Origin: Nocardioides lianchengensis
GTDB lineage: Bacteria > Actinomycetota > Actinomycetes > Propionibacteriales > Nocardioidaceae
Direction: 5' to 3'
Length of the DNA: 64,000 bases
NCBI RefSeq assembly: GCF_900101465.1
Contig: NZ_FMZM01000002.1
Location: 1 to 64,000 of the forward strand
The position numbers and the translations under genes are program-made. This document shows positions 60,943 to 64,000 of the stretch, one piece after another (position 1 is the stretch's first letter; every line of letters begins with the position of its first letter). The notes under the pieces were generated by a model. The model was given only the letters and a program-made list of their open reading frames with translations, ran no database searches and was not told the DNA's origin.

Positions 60943-60964
60943 GGCCCGTGACCTCCCTGTGAAC
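60943..60964 (-). promoter_or_regulatory. Possible PHO-box-like direct repeat
   Basis: On the minus strand GTTCACAGGGA is followed directly by GGTCACGGGCC, two 11-bp units that resemble the PHO box (G-G/T-TCA at the start of each). The site is 86-107 bp before the phosphoesterase start. The match is only partial and the assignment is tentative. Confidence 0.3.
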
Positions 60965-61028
60965 GAGACGCGGCGCTTTGAAGAGGGCTCTTCGTTAGGG
61001 ATGCCGGACCACGGGGCAGTCTCCGACC

Positions 61029-61337
61029 GTGCCGACGACCCGCTCACGACCCCGCCGGACCGCCGCGGTCGTGGTCGGCGCGGGCGCGGTGGTGCCGCTC
61101 GCGCTGGCCGTGGTGCTGGCCGTCCGCACCTGGTGGGCGCAGCGCGGCGGCCTCGGGTCGTACGCCCCGATCGGCTACACCGTTGCCGTGGTCCTCGCCG
61201 GGCTGGGACTGGTCTCCCTCAGTCTCGTCCGGTCCGCGTGGGCGGCGGGGTCCGCGGCCGGGTCGGCGGGGCTGCTGGTGCTGGCCACCGTGCCGCTGCT
61301 CCTGGTGGTCGCCTTCGTCCTGGCCGCAGCGATGTGA
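61029..61337 (+). CDS. Small membrane protein B of unknown function
   Basis: A 102-residue protein from GTG 61029 with a basic N-terminus (TTRSRPRRTAAVVVGAGAVV) and three hydrophobic segments. It resembles the protein at 57729 in length, helix placement and the central GYTVAVVLAGLGLVSLSLVR against GYVIAGIVAAPAVASLPFLG. It is divergent from the phosphoesterase gene and separated from it by 171 bp with GAAGAGGGCTCTTC (60980-60993). Confidence 0.6.
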   Translation: MPTTRSRPRRTAAVVVGAGAVVPLALAVVLAVRTWWAQRGGLGSYAPIGYTVAVVLAGLGLVSLSLVRSAWAAGSAAGSAGLLVLATVPLLLVVAFVLAAAM

Positions 61338-61349
61338 GGGAGGCCCGGA

Positions 61350-62420
61350 TCAGCGCGGGAAGGACGCCGCCAGCTGCAACAGCCGGTCGTTGGCCTCGGT
61401 CTCCCCGATCGAGACCCGCGCCCCCTCCCCGGCGAACGGCCGGACGACGATCCCGAGCTCGTCGGCCGCCTGCGCGAAGTCGGCGGTCCGCTCCCCCAGC
61501 CCGAACCAGACGAAGTTGCCCTGGGCGTCCGGCACGTCCCAGCCGGCCGCCCTCAGCCCGTCGACGACGCGGGTCCGCTCGGCGACCAGGGCATCGACCC
61601 GCTCCAGCAGCTCGGGCTGCCGCTCCAGGGAGGCGATCGCGGCGACCTGGGCGACGGTCGAGACGCCGAACGGCAGCGACACCGCCCGCAGCGCGGCGGC
61701 GATCGGCGCGGGCGCGACGGCGTACCCGACCCGGAAGCCGGCCAGGCCGTAGGCCTTGGAGAAGGTGCGGGTGAGCACCACGTTGGCGCGCGAGCGGTAC
61801 GACGCCAGCCCGTCGACCGGATCGTCCATCCGCACGAACTCGACGTACGCCTCGTCGACGACGACCACGACGTGCGACGGCACCCGGGCCAGGAACGCGT
61901 CGAGCTCGGCCTGCGTCACCGCCGGTCCGGTCGGGTTGTTGGGCGTGCAGACCAGCACGATCCTGGTGCGGTCGGTGATGGCCGCGGCCATGGCGTCGAG
62001 GTCGTGCCGGCCGTCGGGGAGCACCGGCACCCGCACGCTCGCGGCGCCGGCGGCCGTGACCGCGATCGGGTAGGCCTCGAAGGAGCGCCACGCGAAGACG
62101 ACCTCGTCGCCGGGGTCGCAGAACGCCTGCACCAGCTGGTAGATCAGCCCCACCGACCCGGTCGCCACCGACAGGTCCTCCACCGGCACGTCCAGCGAGT
62201 CCGCCAGCGCGGCGTAGAGCGCCGAGGCGCCCATGTCGGGGTAGCGGTTCATCTGGCCGACCGCCGCCTGCACCGCCTCCACCACGCCGGGCAGCGGCGG
62301 GTAGGGGTTCTCGTTCGACGAGAGCTTGTACGACGTCATCCCGGGCCGGACGGTCGGCGGCCTCCCCGCGACGTACGGCGGGATGTCGGCGATGGTCGCG
62401 CGCGGCTGCGGGGTGCTCAT
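61350..62420 (-). CDS. Aromatic/histidinol-phosphate aminotransferase (HisC family)
   Basis: A 356-residue PLP aminotransferase. The N-terminus has KLSSNENPYPPLPGV, then VCTPNNPTGPAVT, VVVDEAYVEF, and the PLP lysine in LTRTFSKAYGLAGFRVGYAV, ending IGETEANDRLLQLAA. It matches actinobacterial Pat/HisC2 proteins that act on aromatic amino acids or histidinol phosphate. A second copy for histidine biosynthesis would normally sit in a his operon, which is not here, so aromatic specificity is favoured. Its start overlaps the VanZ-like stop. Confidence 0.88.
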   Translation of the reverse strand: MSTPQPRATIADIPPYVAGRPPTVRPGMTSYKLSSNENPYPPLPGVVEAVQAAVGQMNRYPDMGASALYAALADSLDVPVEDLSVATGSVGLIYQLVQAFCDPGDEVVFAWRSFEAYPIAVTAAGAASVRVPVLPDGRHDLDAMAAAITDRTRIVLVCTPNNPTGPAVTQAELDAFLARVPSHVVVVVDEAYVEFVRMDDPVDGLASYRSRANVVLTRTFSKAYGLAGFRVGYAVAPAPIAAALRAVSLPFGVSTVAQVAAIASLERQPELLERVDALVAERTRVVDGLRAAGWDVPDAQGNFVWFGLGERTADFAQAADELGIVVRPFAGEGARVSIGETEANDRLLQLAASFPR

Positions 62421-62980
62421 GCCGTCAGGTTATGTCTCCGCCAGGGTCGCAGCAGCAGCGCCAGCACCAGCCCGACCAGCACGCCGAGCACCGCGCCGGT
62501 GATGTTGTCGATGATGTCGGTGACGTCGCAGGCGCGGTCGATCCGGGCCAGCTCCAGCTGGGTCTTCTCGATGGCGACCGAGTACGCCGCCAGCAGCCCC
62601 AGGCCGAGCGGCACGGTGAGCAGCGCGGTGGCCCGCCAGCGCGCGGCGACCACGACCAGCAGCGCGCCGGACGGCACGAACGCGACCGTGTTGAGCAGCC
62701 GCTGGCCGCCGGAGAAGATCCAGAAGCCGTCGGGGGCCGGGCCGCCGATGTCCCACGAGCAGGTGGTCAGCCGGCCCTCCGCGCTGACGATCCCCGGGGC
62801 GCCGTTGGCGGGGATCAGGGTCAGGCAGGCGATCACCGCGACCGACCAGAGCAGGCCGGCGAGCGCGCCGGCCCCGAGCCAGCCCAGGCGGCGGCGCAGC
62901 GCGACCGCGAGACCGAGGCAGACCAGCCCGGACAGCAGGGCGCCGAGCAGCATGACGCCGTACCCGCCGACCGGAAACAT
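62417..62980 (-). CDS. VanZ-like membrane protein
   Basis: A 187-residue membrane protein with five or so helices. It shows the VanZ family features FVPSGALLVVVAARWRATAL (NTVAFVPSGALL) and SVAIEKTQLELARIDRACDV then TDIIDNITGAVLGVLVG, where Glu and Asp residues are conserved. VanZ proteins give low-level glycopeptide tolerance in some bacteria, but most are of unknown function. The downstream aminotransferase gene overlaps by 4 nt. Confidence 0.82.
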   Translation of the reverse strand: MFPVGGYGVMLLGALLSGLVCLGLAVALRRRLGWLGAGALAGLLWSVAVIACLTLIPANGAPGIVSAEGRLTTCSWDIGGPAPDGFWIFSGGQRLLNTVAFVPSGALLVVVAARWRATALLTVPLGLGLLAAYSVAIEKTQLELARIDRACDVTDIIDNITGAVLGVLVGLVLALLLRPWRRHNLTA

Positions 62981-63023
62981 GGAAAGGACCGTACCGAGCC
63001 GGTCCGCGTCCTATCGTCGCGCC

Positions 63024-63431
63024 ATGACCCGTCTCCTCGCCGCGCTCGGGGCGCTGCTCAGCATCCTGCTCGTCGCCCCGCCCGCGGTCGGGGCGGCTCC
63101 CGCCGCCGACCCGGTCGTCTACTACAACCTCGGCTCGGCCGAGGTGCGCCCGTCGCTGGTCTTCACCGCCTACAGCTCCTCGCCCACGATGACGGTCCGG
63201 CGCTGGAAGCACTGGGGCGACGCCGTCGCCGTGGGTCGCGGCCGCTGGGACAGCACCTGCGCGTCCTGCCCGCCGCCGGCGCACCGCCGTGCGGTGATCC
63301 GGCTGAGCCGGATCCGCACGTGCGACGACGGCACCCGCTACTACAGCAGGGCCGTCGTCGTGGTGGCCCAGCCCGACCAGGGCGAGCAGCGGCGCCGCTA
63401 CCGGCTCAGCACCGGCTGCCCGCCGGCCTGA
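63024..63431 (+). CDS. Small secreted protein of unknown function
   Basis: A 135-residue exported protein with a signal peptide of about 27 residues (LLAALGALLSILLVAPPAVG). The mature part has four cysteines and basic/aromatic beta strands (MTVRRWKHWGDAVAVGRGRW, TRYYSRAVVVVAQP). I do not recognise the family. Start ATG 63024; 43 bp after the VanZ-like start, divergent from it. Confidence 0.65.
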   Translation: MTRLLAALGALLSILLVAPPAVGAAPAADPVVYYNLGSAEVRPSLVFTAYSSSPTMTVRRWKHWGDAVAVGRGRWDSTCASCPPPAHRRAVIRLSRIRTCDDGTRYYSRAVVVVAQPDQGEQRRRYRLSTGCPPA

Positions 63432-63444
63432 CCCGGGTCAGGCC
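63425..63444. terminator. 20-bp perfect palindrome containing two convergent stop codons
   Basis: GGCCTGACCCGGGTCAGGCC holds the TGA of the plus gene (63429-63431) and the stop of the minus gene (63438-63440) at mirror positions. It probably acts as a compact bidirectional terminator. Confidence 0.65.
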
Positions 63445-64000
63445 AGCGGCGGCAGCACGACCTCGCCGCCGGGGACCGACGGCAGGTCGCGACCGATGGT
63501 GATGTCGACGGCGTTGGCCAGGCAGCGGATCGAGCCGCCGCCCTTGTGGAACTCCGACACGTCGACGATCACGACGTCGAAGCCCCACTCGACCAGCTGA
63601 CGACGCACCCGCGGCGGGCACGCCGGCATCACGACGGTGCTGCCGACGACGACCGAGTTGGCGCAGAACGTCGTCAGCGCCTCCTCCTCGGTCAGCACCA
63701 GCGGCTCGGGCACCAGCTCGAGCAGCGCGGCGGCCGAGGGCGCGTCGAGGGCGGAGGGGCAGACCAGCGCGCGCCGCTCGTCGAGCGGGCAGAAGGCCAG
63801 GTCGAGGTGGTACATCCCCGGGTGGGTGATCCGCAGCCCGCGGACCCGCACGCCCAGGTCGGCCGCGAGGTGCTTCAGCGCCAGCTCCTCGGTGCGAGGG
63901 CCGTAGCCGACGACCAGGGCGTCGCCGAAGGCGAACGCGTCACCGGCCTCGAGGTGGGCACCGACCCCGTCGCGGCCGACGTACGACGTCGCGTAGCCGT
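63438..64000 (-). CDS. Dimethylargininase/amidinotransferase family protein, truncated at window edge
   Basis: The frame runs off the end of the window, so the N-terminus is missing; about 187 residues are seen. The segments SYVGRDGVGAHLEAGDAFAF, HPGMYHLDLAFCPLDERRAL, TTFCANSVVVGSTVVMPACP and the catalytic cysteine region FHKGGGSIRCLANAVDI match the beta/alpha-propeller guanidino-group modifying family (DDAH/arginine deiminase-like). Typical substrates are methylarginines or N-dimethylarginine. No partner gene is seen. Confidence 0.85.
   Translation of the reverse strand, partial: GYATSYVGRDGVGAHLEAGDAFAFGDALVVGYGPRTEELALKHLAADLGVRVRGLRITHPGMYHLDLAFCPLDERRALVCPSALDAPSAAALLELVPEPLVLTEEEALTTFCANSVVVGSTVVMPACPPRVRRQLVEWGFDVVIVDVSEFHKGGGSIRCLANAVDITIGRDLPSVPGGEVVLPPLA

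Overview
The window is very GC-rich and gene-dense, with many GTG starts and 4-nt start/stop overlaps. Gene content points to an actinobacterium close to Nocardioides: a 13E12-type HNH endonuclease, a mycobacterial-type desaturase/reductase pair, a SigK/RskA/fasciclin set, two membrane Ser/Thr kinases, many ECF-type sigma factors, and REP-like elements built on GGT-(T/C)-CGAG...CTCGAAACC. The genus is an inference. I see no tRNA, rRNA, CRISPR array, insertion sequence or prophage. No gene-free gap exceeds about 250 bp.

Layout. 0-4.6 kb: HNH fragment, flavin-split-barrel protein, MerR regulator, phosphonatase-like hydrolase, and a fatty-acid desaturase with its ferredoxin reductase. 4.7-7.8 kb: PucR-type regulator, then sigma factor, anti-sigma factor and fasciclin protein. 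7.9-16.5 kb (minus): a complete non-PTS amino-sugar route, ROK repressor, ABC importer, cytosolic GH3 hexosaminidase, ROK kinase, NagA and NagB. 16.7-23 kb: cation transporter, two tandem SGNH lipoprotein hydrolases, a second sigma/anti-sigma pair, a D-Ala-D-Ala carboxypeptidase and an amidohydrolase. 23-27.5 kb: a large secreted GH106-like hydrolase with a divergent TetR gene and operator. 27.5-37 kb: two Ser/Thr kinases, an ABC exporter, a sigma factor joined to an M1 lipoprotein peptidase, an epimerase-like protein and a KstR-box SDR. 37-40.7 kb (minus): branched-chain/pyruvate dehydrogenase E1-alpha, E1-beta and E2. 41-45.6 kb: SRPBCC protein, shikimate/quinate transporter and dehydrogenase, zinc-type CDF exporter, Xi-class GST. 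45.7-47.9 kb: M15 lipoprotein peptidase and a secreted protein. 47.9-55.5 kb (minus): a four-gene translationally coupled operon of DUF2126-transglutaminase, circularly permuted ATP-grasp/alpha-E fusion, second transglutaminase and zinc-ribbon metallopeptidase. 55.7-64 kb: ArsR/MFS pair, secreted metallophosphoesterase flanked by two small membrane proteins, aromatic/histidinol-phosphate aminotransferase, VanZ-like protein, a small secreted protein and a truncated dimethylargininase-like gene.

Two things stand out. First, the ATP-grasp/alpha-E/transglutaminase/metallopeptidase operon looks like a complete peptide-ligation and cleavage system whose substrate is not known. Second, the window carries many long near-perfect palindromes (26 to 139 bp), in intergenic gaps, over gene ends and in frame inside two membrane or lipoprotein genes. 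Some share the core GCCGAGTC/GACTCGGC. Separate REP-like elements also occur, including an inverted pair in the binding-protein/permease gap and one copy inside the E2 coding sequence.
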